Assembly (NCBI RefSeq): GCF_000426685.1
Contig: NZ_AUFV01000008.1
Coordinates: 8,530-72,529, forward strand
Direction of reading: 5' to 3'
Source of the DNA: Solimonas flava DSM 18980
GTDB lineage: Bacteria; Pseudomonadota; Gammaproteobacteria; Nevskiales; Nevskiaceae
DNA length: 64,000 nt
Shown here: in pieces, positions 17,213-27,239 of the stretch
Layout: each line of letters starts with the position of its first letter
Position numbering within the stretch: the stretch's first letter is position 1
The notes under the pieces: model-generated
What the model saw: only the letters and a program-made list of their open reading frames with translations
What the model was told of the DNA's origin: nothing
The model's database searches: none
Position numbers and translations under genes: made by a program

Positions 17213-19002
17213 CACCAGTCTTCCTGTTCCGTGGTCTGCTGCGCCTGCGTGCTCTCGCTCATCAGCTGATGCAGGCGCCCCGGCGAATCGCGCTCGGCGA
17301 CGTCCTTGAGGCGCTGCTTCGAGAACTCGAGGATCGGGTCCGGGCCGGCGCGGCTCTCGCCGGACTTCGCCGCGCGCAGCGCCGCCATGCGCACGTTCTT
17401 CGGCGGCGGCGTCTGGTTCTTCTTGGCGACCGGCGAATCGGCGTCGGGCGACAGATCGCCGAGCGAGGCGTCGGTCTTGGTCGCCGAGCCCTGGCCGAAC
17501 GAATCGTTCGCCGACTGCTGCGTGCTCTGGCCGGCGACGGTCGGCGGCTTGTCCTCCTCGTCGAGCGGATTGGCCTTGTTCTGCGCGGCCTTGTTGGCGC
17601 CGTCCTCGCCGGCCGGCGGCTTGAGCATCTCGGTCAGGCGCGCGCGGTAGAACGCCCAGTTGGCAACCGATTTGTCGAGCCGCTCGCCCTCGTAGGTCGC
17701 GTCGATCGCATCGCGGATCACGCCCTCGGCCGGAACCAGCTCGGTGCGCTGCTCGTCGAGGCCGTATTTGATCGTCTCCTCGACCATCAGGCGGATATCG
17801 TAGGCGTCGTAACCGTAGCGGCCGAGGTGATCGACGATCGCGCGCAGACGCTCGCTCGGGTTGCTGTCGAATACCTCGCGCACCTCGAACTGCGCGTCGG
17901 CGTCGAAATGCGCGCGCGCCTGTTCGCCGCCGGCGAGCGTCGCCAGCGCGGCCAGTGCCAGCGGCACGCCGCTGCGCACCGTCGCGCCGGTCTTGCGTCG
18001 ATGGATCTCGCGCGGCTGCGGCCGCTGGTGGAATTCGGTGAACAGGCCGAGCAGGCCGAGCAGTACCGCCGGCAGCAGGAACCACTGGAAGCGCTCGCGG
18101 CTGGCGGTGCCGAGTTCATCGCCGAAACGACCCTTGCGGCCGGTCGCGACGGTTTTCTGCAGTAGCGGTCCGACGTCCTCGAGCGTGCTGGCATTGAGGT
18201 ACTCGCCGTGCGTGCGCCGCGCCAGTGTCAGCAGCGTCGACGGCATCAGTTTCGAGTGCACCGTGCCGCCACGCGAATCCTGCAGGTAGGCGCCGCTGGC
18301 GTCGCGGATGAAGCCGCCGGCCTCGGTGCCGAGTCCGAGCGCGATCACGTGGATCTGCCGCTTCTCCAGCGTGTCGAGCAGGTCCTGCCAGCCCTCGGTC
18401 GTGCTCTCGCCGTCGCTGAGCACGATCAGGTAGCGGTCGACGTCGGGCTCCTCGCCGAAACCTTCGAGCGCCGCCTTGAGCATGCCGGTGTAGTCGGAAC
18501 CGCCCTGCGGCATGTAGTCCGGCCCGAGGTCGGGCAGGAACTCGCGGATAATCTGGTAATCGGAACTCAGCGGCACCTGCACGAACGCGGTGCCGGCGAA
18601 CACGATCAGCCCGACGCGCTCGCCCTTGAGCGCATCGAGCAGCGATTCGGTGATCGCCGCGGCGTGATCGAGCCGCGTCGGCTCGACGTCCTCGGCGAGC
18701 ATGCTGCGCGACAGATCGAGCGCGATCATCACCTCGCGCGCGCTGGTGAACGCGCTTTGATCCTGCTCGCCCCAGCGCGGCTGCGCCAGCGCCACGATCG
18801 CCAGCGCGATCGCCAGCAGCATCAGCACGCGCGGCCGCGGGCGCCCCGGCACCCGCGCGCGCAGGCGTTCGCCGACGACCGCGACCCGCCGCATCGCCGG
18901 CCAGCGCGCCGTCGCGATGCGCCGCGCATGGCGGCGCATCGCGACGGCGCCGAGCAGCGGCAGCAGCAATGCCAGCAACAGCAGTGGTGAACCCCAGCTC
19001 AT
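17212..19002 (-). CDS. VWA-domain membrane protein with long C-terminal extension (BatB-like)
   Basis: A 596-residue protein. N-terminal membrane segments (about 4-20 and 58-75) precede a von Willebrand A domain with an intact MIDAS motif (DLSRSMLAED, about residues 95-104, plus SDGES near 200). A further membrane segment follows near 310-325 (FLLPAVLLGLLGLF). After a second signal-like hydrophobic stretch (LALAALATLAGGEQARAH) comes a helical region of about 90 residues and a low-complexity, Gln/Asn/Ser/Pro-rich tail. The C-terminal half looks like a separate periplasmic protein fused to a BatB. Start and stop overlap the neighbouring genes (ATGA at 18999-19002), so the operon is tightly coupled. 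Likely role: envelope-anchored adaptor or chaperone partner of the MoxR ATPase. Confidence 0.8.
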   Translation of the reverse strand: MSWGSPLLLLALLLPLLGAVAMRRHARRIATARWPAMRRVAVVGERLRARVPGRPRPRVLMLLAIALAIVALAQPRWGEQDQSAFTSAREVMIALDLSRSMLAEDVEPTRLDHAAAITESLLDALKGERVGLIVFAGTAFVQVPLSSDYQIIREFLPDLGPDYMPQGGSDYTGMLKAALEGFGEEPDVDRYLIVLSDGESTTEGWQDLLDTLEKRQIHVIALGLGTEAGGFIRDASGAYLQDSRGGTVHSKLMPSTLLTLARRTHGEYLNASTLEDVGPLLQKTVATGRKGRFGDELGTASRERFQWFLLPAVLLGLLGLFTEFHQRPQPREIHRRKTGATVRSGVPLALAALATLAGGEQARAHFDADAQFEVREVFDSNPSERLRAIVDHLGRYGYDAYDIRLMVEETIKYGLDEQRTELVPAEGVIRDAIDATYEGERLDKSVANWAFYRARLTEMLKPPAGEDGANKAAQNKANPLDEEDKPPTVAGQSTQQSANDSFGQGSATKTDASLGDLSPDADSPVAKKNQTPPPKNVRMAALRAAKSGESRAGPDPILEFSKQRLKDVAERDSPGRLHQLMSESTQAQQTTEQEDW

Positions 19003-20018
19003 GCGTAGGCATCCTCGCCGCTGCGACGCACGGCGCCGAACAGCGCCAGGCCGAGCAAGGCGACGCCCGGCAGCGCGAAGTACGCGAACAGTTCATGGCT
19101 GATCAGCGGCGGCGGCGCATCGAAGTCGATCTTGTTCTCGCGGTCGATCTGCGCGAAGGCCTGACCGACCGCGCGCTCGTCGGTGGCGCGGAAGAACAGG
19201 CCGCCGGTGCTCTCGGCAATGTCGCGCAGCAGCAGCGTGTCGACTTCCGACGCGCGAATCTCGGTGCCGACGCGCTTGCCGGCGTAGTCGAACACCGGCA
19301 TCGGAATATTGCCTTCGGCACCGGCGCCGATCGTGTAGACGGCGACGCCGTCCTCGGCCGCGAGCTGCGCGGCCTGGCGCGGATCGAGCGAACCCTTGTT
19401 GCTGGCGCCGTCGGTGAGCAGCACGATGAACGCGCCCTCGCGCTTGCCGGCCTCCCCCTTCTGTCCCTGGCGCAGGCGCGACAGCGAGACGCCGATCGCG
19501 TCGCCGATCGCGGTGCCATCCTCGATCAGGCCGATCGACAGGCGCGCCGTCTGCTTGCGCAGCCACTCGTGGTCGAAGGTCAGCGGCGCGAAGGTATAGG
19601 CGCGGCCGCCGAAGGTGACGATGCCGATGCGGTCGTCCGGACGGCGGTTGATGAAGGCGGAGATGATCGGCTTGATCGCCTGCAGGCGGTTGGTGGTCGT
19701 GCCGCCGCGCTGGAAGTCCTCGGCGTACATGCTGGTCGACAGGTCGATGGCGATGATGAAGTCGTAGCCGCTGCGCTTCGGGTCCTTCTCCGGCTCCAGG
19801 AACTGCGGCCGCGCCAGGCCGACGATCAGCAGCGCCAGCCCGGCATACGCGCAGGCCACCGCCCACGGCGGTGAATTGGCGCTCGCCGACATCTGCCACT
19901 GCTGCGCCTCGGGCACCACCAGCACCGTCACGCCGCGGCGCCGGCGCAGCCACATCAGCAGCGGCAGCGCGGCCAGCAGCCACAGCCAGAGAGAGTCGTG
20001 AAACGTCCAGCCCGGCAT
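18999..20018 (-). CDS. VWA-domain membrane protein (BatA-like)
   Basis: A 339-residue protein with the BatA layout: two N-terminal membrane segments (about 10-25 and 50-68), a VWA domain with MIDAS motif DLSTSMYAED (about residues 92-101) and LLTDGASNKG, and a C-terminal membrane segment (YFALPGVALLGLALFGAV, about 312-330). In Bat operons the VWA proteins face the periplasm and are thought to work with a cytosolic MoxR AAA ATPase in assembly or stress tolerance of envelope proteins. It follows the DUF58 gene by 11 bp; the small DUF4381 gene often found between them is missing here. Confidence 0.85.
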   Translation of the reverse strand: MPGWTFHDSLWLWLLAALPLLMWLRRRRGVTVLVVPEAQQWQMSASANSPPWAVACAYAGLALLIVGLARPQFLEPEKDPKRSGYDFIIAIDLSTSMYAEDFQRGGTTTNRLQAIKPIISAFINRRPDDRIGIVTFGGRAYTFAPLTFDHEWLRKQTARLSIGLIEDGTAIGDAIGVSLSRLRQGQKGEAGKREGAFIVLLTDGASNKGSLDPRQAAQLAAEDGVAVYTIGAGAEGNIPMPVFDYAGKRVGTEIRASEVDTLLLRDIAESTGGLFFRATDERAVGQAFAQIDRENKIDFDAPPPLISHELFAYFALPGVALLGLALFGAVRRSGEDAYA

Positions 20019-20029
20019 ACGTCAGTCCC

Positions 20030-20944
20030 TCAGCCGCGGGCGCCGGGCTGCTTGTGCCGGCGGAAGTAGGCGATCAGCGACTGCAGCAGGTCCTCGTCGT
20101 TGCGTACCGCGAGGCGGCCGCCGGGCGTCGGGAACAGGCGGCTGAAATAGGCGTCGCGCCAGACGCGCCACTGCGCGTGCGCATGGCGCTCGGCGCGCGA
20201 CGCAGGATCGAGATTGACGACGCGGCCGGCGACCGGGTCGTAGACGGCCAGGCGCCCGCACTCCGGCAGCGCATCGTCCCAGGCGTCGTCGGCGCGCACG
20301 CCGATCGTCTGGCAGCGCTGCTGCAGCACGCGCCAGCCCTCCGGCGTTTCGGTCGGCATGAAAGCGCCGAACCAGAGGATCACGCTGCCGTTCGAAGCCG
20401 CGCGGCGGATCATCCGCCACGGCAGCGCGCAGTCCGGCGCCACATCGAGCGGCGGCGGCGGCGTGTCGAGCAGGCGCGAGGCCATACGCAGCGTGCTCTT
20501 GCGGCCGGCCATCGGCCGCTGATACCAGGACGCGACCGGCGAGCTGTAGAACAGGCCGACGCGGTCGCGGTTCACCGAAGCCAGCAGCATCAGCAGCGCG
20601 GCGACTTCGAGCAGCGATTCGCGGCGCGTGCGCGCACCGGAGCCGAACTGCAGCGCCGGCGAATCCTCGAACACGAAGATCAGCGACAGCTCGCGCTCTT
20701 CGACGAACTTCTTGCGGTACGGCTCGCCGAGCCGCGCCGTCACGTTCCAGTCGATGTCGCGCAGGTCGTCGCCCCACTGGTACTTGACGACCTGATCGAA
20801 CTCCATGCCGCGGCCGCGGAATGCCGAGCGGTAGTCGCCGGACAGCGTGGTGTTGACCGCACGCTCGATCTGCCACTCCATGCGCCGCAGCGCCGCTTTC
20901 GGCGCGGTCGGCAGGACGGCGGTCGCGGCGGGAATCGGCGCCAT
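20030..20944 (-). CDS. DUF58-domain protein
   Basis: A 304-residue cytosolic protein with the DUF58 signature region GRGMEFDQVVKYQWGDDLRDIDWNVTAR in parts: the RGMEFD (about residue 45) and DIDWN (about residue 64) motifs characteristic of the family are clear. The C-terminal part is a VWA-like fold (LIFVFEDSPALQFGSG). DUF58 proteins almost always accompany MoxR ATPases and VWA proteins. No biochemical activity is established. It sits 47 bp after the MoxR gene, in the same operon. Confidence 0.88.
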   Translation of the reverse strand: MAPIPAATAVLPTAPKAALRRMEWQIERAVNTTLSGDYRSAFRGRGMEFDQVVKYQWGDDLRDIDWNVTARLGEPYRKKFVEERELSLIFVFEDSPALQFGSGARTRRESLLEVAALLMLLASVNRDRVGLFYSSPVASWYQRPMAGRKSTLRMASRLLDTPPPPLDVAPDCALPWRMIRRAASNGSVILWFGAFMPTETPEGWRVLQQRCQTIGVRADDAWDDALPECGRLAVYDPVAGRVVNLDPASRAERHAHAQWRVWRDAYFSRLFPTPGGRLAVRNDEDLLQSLIAYFRRHKQPGARG

Positions 20945-20991
20945 TGAGTCGGACCTGTACGAGCGAAGGGCGAGCGGGGAGCGGACGGCGT

Positions 20992-22008
20992 TCAGCGCGC
21001 GCCGGCGTCCGGTTCCGGCACCGCGGTCTGGCGCAGCACCTCGGCCAGCACCTGATCGGTCGTCATGCCGATCGCTTCGGCCTCGTAGGTCAGGCCGACG
21101 CGGTGACGCATGACGTCGAGAAAGATGTCCTGCACGAAGGCCGGCGCCACGAAATCGCTGCCGCGCAGCCAGGCCAGCGCCTTGCTCGCCTGCAGCAGGC
21201 CGAGCGAGGCACGCGGCGAAGCGCCGAAGGCCAGCGTGCGCGGCTCGCGCGACGAATCTTCCTTGCGCGCGGCGATCGCGCGCGTGGCGCGGACCAGGGC
21301 GACGATGTAGGCCTGGATCGCGTCGGCGACATGCACCCGATCGACTTGCTTGCGCAGTTCCAGCAGCTGCGCGCCGCTGGCGACGGCCTGCACTTCGGGC
21401 TGCGAGGTGACCTGGCCCCAGCGCCGCATCATCTCGATTTCTTCGTCGACCGCCGGGTAGTCGAGCATCAGCTTGAACAGGAAGCGGTCGAGCTGCGCTT
21501 CCGGCAGCGGATAGGTGCCTTCCTGCTCGACCGGGTTCTGCGTCGCCATCACCAGAAACGGCTTGGGCAGCGCGTGCGTGGCGCCGCCGATCGTCACCTG
21601 CCGTTCCTGCATCGCTTCGAGCAGCGCGCTCTGCACCTTGGCCGGCGAGCGGTTGATTTCGTCGGCGAGGACCAGGTTCGCGAAGATCGGGCCCAGGTGC
21701 GGCGAGAACTTGCCGTCACCCGGCGAGTACACCATCGTGCCGACCACGTCGCTCGGCAACAGGTCCGGCGTGAACTGGATGCGCTCGAAGCGCACGCCGA
21801 GCGCTTGCGCGAGCGATTTGACGAGCAGCGTCTTGGCCAGGCCCGGCATGCCTTCGAGCAGCACGTGGCCGCCGGTCAGCAGCGCGATCTGCAGGCGTTC
21901 GATGATCGGGCGCTGGCCGAGGACCGCCTTGCCGATTTCGTCGGCGAGCGTCGCCGACCACTGCGCACCGGACAGCGGGGCCGGCGCCATGTCTGCGGCC
22001 GCGCTCAT
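20992..22008 (-). CDS. MoxR-family AAA+ ATPase
   Basis: A 338-residue AAA+ ATPase of the MoxR family. The Walker A is EGMPGLAKTLLVKSLA (a degenerate P-loop typical of MoxR, about residues 53-68), Walker B is LVLADEINRS, and sensor-type ATQNPVEQEGTYPLPEAQLDRF follows in segments. MoxR ATPases act as chaperones that mature or activate partner complexes together with VWA proteins. First gene of a five-gene operon (MoxR, DUF58, VWA, VWA, TPR). Its promoter carries the same LysR-type box, with identical spacing, as the M81 and TonB receptor promoters, which ties this envelope module to the peptide locus. ATG at 22008 or 21990. Confidence 0.9.
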   Translation of the reverse strand: MSAAADMAPAPLSGAQWSATLADEIGKAVLGQRPIIERLQIALLTGGHVLLEGMPGLAKTLLVKSLAQALGVRFERIQFTPDLLPSDVVGTMVYSPGDGKFSPHLGPIFANLVLADEINRSPAKVQSALLEAMQERQVTIGGATHALPKPFLVMATQNPVEQEGTYPLPEAQLDRFLFKLMLDYPAVDEEIEMMRRWGQVTSQPEVQAVASGAQLLELRKQVDRVHVADAIQAYIVALVRATRAIAARKEDSSREPRTLAFGASPRASLGLLQASKALAWLRGSDFVAPAFVQDIFLDVMRHRVGLTYEAEAIGMTTDQVLAEVLRQTAVPEPDAGAR

Positions 22009-22125
22009 GGCGCGACGCCCGGCCGGACGGTTCCGAGCGCGGTCTGCACCGCGCGCGCGCCGCGCGGCGCAGCGGAAAAGTATGTCGTCGTCAACATCGT
22101 GCGCTTCCTGTCGAGTGGCTCGTTG

Positions 22126-22190
22126 AGATTAGGAAGCGCCTGCTTCCCCAGCCAATGAATTTGTCAGTGGAGCGCATAACTCGCGGTTAT
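22126..22190 (-). promoter_or_regulatory. LysR-box promoter of the MoxR/VWA operon
   Basis: ATAAC-TCGCG-GTTAT (22176-22190), T-N11-A, has CCAATGAA starting at 22152, again 24 bp from ATAAC. On the minus strand TTGGCT (22155-22150), an 18-bp spacer and TAATCT (22131-22126) give a start near 22119 and a dyad centre at -64. The leader to the MoxR ATG is about 111 nt. Confidence 0.75.
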
Positions 22191-22515
22191 CCGCTTCCCG
22201 CGCTTCGGCTTGATGCAAATTCCCGTCCACTCGCGTGCGCCTTGCTGCGGCGGCATTTTTGGGGGACGCGGGCGCGCAAAGCACGATGCGCTGGTATACC
22301 CCGGAATGCGACGACGACGCGGCGCGTTCATCGCCGGATCGGCGCCGTTCGGGCGGTGGGTGGGCCTTCGTCCCGCCGTCGGCGAGCGAACGGTGGCGGG
22401 CCTTGGTACCGCTATCGTGCAACGCGCACCAATCGCGGGCCCGTGCGACTCCATCCGGTGCGCGAGCACCACCGGCCGGCGGCATAGGCGGCGCCGATGC
22501 GGCAACGCGCAAAGA
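22191..22515. other. non-coding stretch between the MoxR promoter and the purA terminator
   Basis: I see no gene, repeat or RNA motif that I can support here. Several overlapping short frames exist on both strands, but they lack Shine-Dalgarno sequences and recognisable domains. Confidence 0.5.
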
Positions 22516-22549
22516 AAAAGCGGCGGCTCCGTTGCCGGAACCGCCGCTT
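22516..22549 (-). terminator. intrinsic terminator of purA
   Basis: On the minus strand AAAGCGGCGGTTCC, a GGCAAC loop and GGAGCCGCCGCTTT end in a run of five T residues, 20 bp after the purA stop codon. Confidence 0.85.
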
Positions 22550-22569
22550 TCGGCGTCGCTCGCGCGGTT

Positions 22570-23871
<1,302 letters not shown>

Positions 23872-23911
23872 TCATCACTCACTTGAACGGCGCGCCCAGC
23901 GCGCCAGGGGG

Positions 23912-24892
23912 TCACGCGCCGAGGCGCAGCAAATCGTTGAGGTCGGCCGAGAAGCCGGTCGCCGGCCGCGGCGCGCCGAACTCGTGGCCGACGCCGTCGT
24001 AGCGGCCGCCGCGCGCGATCTCGCGGCCGTGGCCGGGCACGAACGCGGCGAACACCATGCCGGTCTGGTAGCGGTAGCCGCGCAGTTCGGCGAGGTCGAG
24101 GTTGATCGGCAGCCGCGGCATCTCGCGGCGCAGTTCGGCGATCGTGTCGCCGAGCAGCGTCAGCGCCGCGACGACTTCGCCGCGCTCGCCCTTGAGCAGT
24201 TCCCCGGCGCGCGCCAGCACGTCCTCGGGCGCGCCGTTGAGATCGATCAGCGCGCCCATCGTGCGCGCCACGCGCGGCTTGAGCTGGCGCGCCTGCGCGA
24301 ACTCGGCGAGGTCCGGATGCGATTTGCGCTGCACGATGTCGAACAGCACCGCCTCGCTGTCGGCGTCGAGGCCGAGCTTGGCGACGACGGCGCGATAGAT
24401 GCCGACGTGGCCGAGGTCGAGGTGCACGTTGCGCAAGCCGGCCAGCTTCAGCGTCTTGAGCATGACGCGCAGGATTTCGAGATCCGCCGTCATGCCGGGT
24501 TCACCGAAGATCTCGCAGCCGACCTGGCGCGGCGAGCGCGGCCCGCCGAGGCTGTCGGGGCGCGAGCGCAGCACGGTGCCGAGATAGCAGAGGCGCACGA
24601 TCGCCTGGTCGCGATAGTGCCGTGCGGCGATGCGCGCGGCCTGCGGCGTCATGTCGGCGCGCAGCCCGAGCAGCCGGCCGGTGGCCGGATCGGTGAGCTT
24701 GAAGATCTGCTGTTCGAGATCCTGCGCGGTGCCGGTCAGCAGAGCGTCGAGGTGCTCGATCAGCGGCGGATGCACCAGCTCGTAACGGCTCTTGCGGTAG
24801 TAGTCGAGCAGCTTGCGGCGCAGGTCTTCGAGCTGCCACGACACCGGCGGCAGCGCTTCCTCGACGCCGCTGGGCAGCATCCACTTCTTCAT
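23912..24892 (-). CDS. hisZ: ATP phosphoribosyltransferase regulatory subunit
   Basis: A 326-residue HisRS-like protein without the anticodon domain. It pairs with the short catalytic HisG to give the hetero-octameric ATP phosphoribosyltransferase of histidine synthesis. The class II synthetase-like segments LTDPATGRLLGLRADMT and GRYDGVG are visible. The start MKKWMLPSGVEE (ATG at 24892) matches family N-termini; the frame upstream does not. HisZ beside purA and hflC is the normal Pseudomonas-type order. Confidence 0.95.
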   Translation of the reverse strand: MKKWMLPSGVEEALPPVSWQLEDLRRKLLDYYRKSRYELVHPPLIEHLDALLTGTAQDLEQQIFKLTDPATGRLLGLRADMTPQAARIAARHYRDQAIVRLCYLGTVLRSRPDSLGGPRSPRQVGCEIFGEPGMTADLEILRVMLKTLKLAGLRNVHLDLGHVGIYRAVVAKLGLDADSEAVLFDIVQRKSHPDLAEFAQARQLKPRVARTMGALIDLNGAPEDVLARAGELLKGERGEVVAALTLLGDTIAELRREMPRLPINLDLAELRGYRYQTGMVFAAFVPGHGREIARGGRYDGVGHEFGAPRPATGFSADLNDLLRLGA

Positions 24893-24906
24893 GTCGATCT
24901 TGGTTC

Positions 24907-25098
24907 CTAGACGAACTGCAGGACGGCGAGGCCGGCGACCATGCTGGCGAAGCCGATCATGCGCATGCTGCGGTTTTCGAGTTGCGCGATGGTGAACAGC
25001 GTGCGCCGCCACTGCGACGGCGCCGCGAACGGCATCAGCCCCTCGATCACCATCACCAGCGCCAGCGCGCGCAGCAGCTCCGTCCAGTCGAAGCTCAC
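24907..25098 (-). CDS. DUF2065 small membrane protein (YjeT-like)
   Basis: A 63-residue protein with two predicted membrane helices (about 8-24 and 45-62), matching the YjeT/DUF2065 family that lies beside hflC in many gammaproteobacteria. GTG start at 25098, overlapping the hflC stop (GTGA), so translation is coupled. Function unknown. Confidence 0.85.
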   Translation of the reverse strand: MSFDWTELLRALALVMVIEGLMPFAAPSQWRRTLFTIAQLENRSMRMIGFASMVAGLAVLQFV

Positions 25099-25961
25099 GG
25101 CACGCCGTTCTTGAAGTACTTGAAGAACGGGCTGTCCGGCTGCAGGACCATGACGTCGCCCTGCCCGCCGAGGCTGTCGCGGTAGACGTTCAGCGTGCGG
25201 TAGAAGCTGTAGAACTCCGGATCCTGGCCGTAGGCCTTGGCGTAGATCTCCGCGGCGCGGGCGTCGCCCTGGCCCTTGAGCTGCTCGGCCTGCCGGTAGG
25301 CGTTGGCCAGCGTCACCTGCGCTTCCTGATCAGCCGTCGCGCTGATCTTCTCGGCCTCCTCGGCGCCGCGGGCGCGCAGGTCGGAAGCGACGCGCGCGCG
25401 CTCGGCGCGCATGCGGTCGTAGACCGATTCGCTGACCGTCTGCGGCAGGTTGATCGACTTGATGCGCACGTCGATGACGCTGATGCCGAGATCCTTGACC
25501 TTGTCGACGACGCTCTCGCGCAGCGCCGCGGTGATGGCGTTGCGCTCGTCGGATACCGCCTGCTGGATGGTGCGCGAGCCGAACTCGTCGCGCAGACCGC
25601 GGTTGACGATGCCGGCGAGGCGGTCCATCGCCACCAGTTCCTGGCCGCGCGTCGCGCGGTAGTAGGTCGCGGCGTCGGAAATGCGCCACTTGACGTAGTA
25701 ATCGACCTCGACGTTCTTCTTCTCGACCGTCAGGAAGTTCTCGGTCTGGTTGTCGAGCGTCAGCACGCGGCCGTCGAAGGTATCGACGCGCTGCACGAAC
25801 GGCAGCTTCAGATGCAGGCCCGGCGTGTAGCTCTCGCCCTTGAGCTCGCCGAACTGGAACAGCAGCGCGCGCTCGCGCTGGTCGACGATGAACAGCGAAT
25901 TCGACGCCGCCCAGAGGACGAGGCCGACGATCAGAATCGTCAGCAGAGTGGAATTCTTCAT
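25095..25961 (-). CDS. hflC: HflC, SPFH-domain regulator of FtsH
   Basis: A 288-residue inner-membrane protein with one N-terminal anchor (about 5-22) and a periplasmic SPFH/band 7 domain. With HflK it forms the large HflKC cage that modulates the FtsH protease. Typical segments are DQRERALLFQFGE and SVIDVRIKSINLP. The start overlaps the hflK stop by 4 bp. Confidence 0.96.
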   Translation of the reverse strand: MKNSTLLTILIVGLVLWAASNSLFIVDQRERALLFQFGELKGESYTPGLHLKLPFVQRVDTFDGRVLTLDNQTENFLTVEKKNVEVDYYVKWRISDAATYYRATRGQELVAMDRLAGIVNRGLRDEFGSRTIQQAVSDERNAITAALRESVVDKVKDLGISVIDVRIKSINLPQTVSESVYDRMRAERARVASDLRARGAEEAEKISATADQEAQVTLANAYRQAEQLKGQGDARAAEIYAKAYGQDPEFYSFYRTLNVYRDSLGGQGDVMVLQPDSPFFKYFKNGVP

Positions 25962-27103
25962 TGGCGGCTCCGGTCGCGCGAACGCGAGCTGTCGCTGGAG
26001 GTACCGCCGCTGTCGCTGCGCGGCACCGCCTGATAGGAACGCTGCGGAACGTCCGGCGTGCCCGCGGAAGCGCCCGGCGCATTCTTGAGGATCTGGTCGA
26101 GCGGCAGGTAGATCATCGGGCTGCCCTTGTCGACGTCGAGCAGCACCTTGCTCGAACCGCCGAGCACGCTCTGCATCATGTCGAGGTAGAGGCGTTCCTT
26201 GGTGACCTTCGGCGACTTCTTGTACTCGGTGACGAGCTGGCTGAAGCGGGCCGCGTCACCTTCGGCCCTGGCGACCACCTGATCGCGATAGGCGGTCGCC
26301 TCGGCGATCTGGCGCGCCGCGGCGCCACGCGCCTTCGGCAGACGGTCGTTGGCGTAGGCCTCGGCCTCGTTCTTGACGCGCTGCTGGTCCTCGCGGGCCT
26401 TGATCGCGTCGGCGAACGCGGCCTGCACCGGCTCCGGCGGCTGCGCCTGCTGCAGGTTCACTTCGGTCACGACCAGACCGGCCTGGTAGGCGTCGAGCCG
26501 CTCCTGCAGGAGCCGCTTGGTCTCGTCGGCGACTTCCTCGCGGCCTTCGGTCAGGATGAAGTCCATCTCGCTCTGGCCGACCACTTCGCGAACCGATGCC
26601 TTGAGGGCCTGCTTGAGGGTCAGGTCCGGCTCGGACACCTGGAACACGTAATCGTCGACATTGGAGATGCGGTACTGCACCGACAGCTCGACGTCGATGA
26701 TGTTCTCGTCCTTGGTCAGCATCGTCGCTTCCTCGCGCACCGAGCGCACGCCGGTGACGTTGACGATCTCGATGTCCTCGACCGGCCACGGCAGGTGCCA
26801 GTGCGGGCCCGGCCCGGTCGTGCCGACGTGCTGGCCGAAGCGCAGCACCACGGCGCGCTCCTGCTCGTCGACCACGTAGATGCCGGAGCCCAGCCACAGC
26901 GCCGCGATCAGCAGCGCGGCGACGCCGAACAGGCCGGACGGCATGCCCTTGCCGGCGCCCGGCACGCCGGGACCACCGCCCTTGCCGCCGAAGCGCTCCT
27001 TGAAACGCTTCAGCGCATCATCGAGCGGGTTCGGACTTTGGCCGCCGCGCTTCGGTCCCTGGTTCCACGGGTCGCGGCCGGGGCCGGGCTCATTCCAAGC
27101 CAT
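25958..27103 (-). CDS. hflK: HflK, SPFH-domain regulator of FtsH
   Basis: A 381-residue partner of HflC. The Gly/Pro-rich N-terminus MAWNEPGPGRDPWNQGPKRG is diagnostic of HflK. A membrane anchor (about 58-76) and an SPFH domain follow (VVDEQERAVVLRFGQ near residue 80). The Ser/Arg-rich C-terminus is low complexity. The ATG at 27103 matches the family start. It lies downstream of hflX and is coupled to hflC by a 4-bp overlap. Confidence 0.96.
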   Translation of the reverse strand: MAWNEPGPGRDPWNQGPKRGGQSPNPLDDALKRFKERFGGKGGGPGVPGAGKGMPSGLFGVAALLIAALWLGSGIYVVDEQERAVVLRFGQHVGTTGPGPHWHLPWPVEDIEIVNVTGVRSVREEATMLTKDENIIDVELSVQYRISNVDDYVFQVSEPDLTLKQALKASVREVVGQSEMDFILTEGREEVADETKRLLQERLDAYQAGLVVTEVNLQQAQPPEPVQAAFADAIKAREDQQRVKNEAEAYANDRLPKARGAAARQIAEATAYRDQVVARAEGDAARFSQLVTEYKKSPKVTKERLYLDMMQSVLGGSSKVLLDVDKGSPMIYLPLDQILKNAPGASAGTPDVPQRSYQAVPRSDSGGTSSDSSRSRDRSRQ

Positions 27104-27239
27104 TGACTGACTCCTACCTGGTATTCGTGCAGACGTCCGCAATGGATACGGCGGACGGGATTTGTCGGCATGCCCGGCGGGATACCCGGCGGCCCTTGCC
27201 TGCTTTGCGATTGCGCAGTCTCCTGGCGAGCCGCAAATT

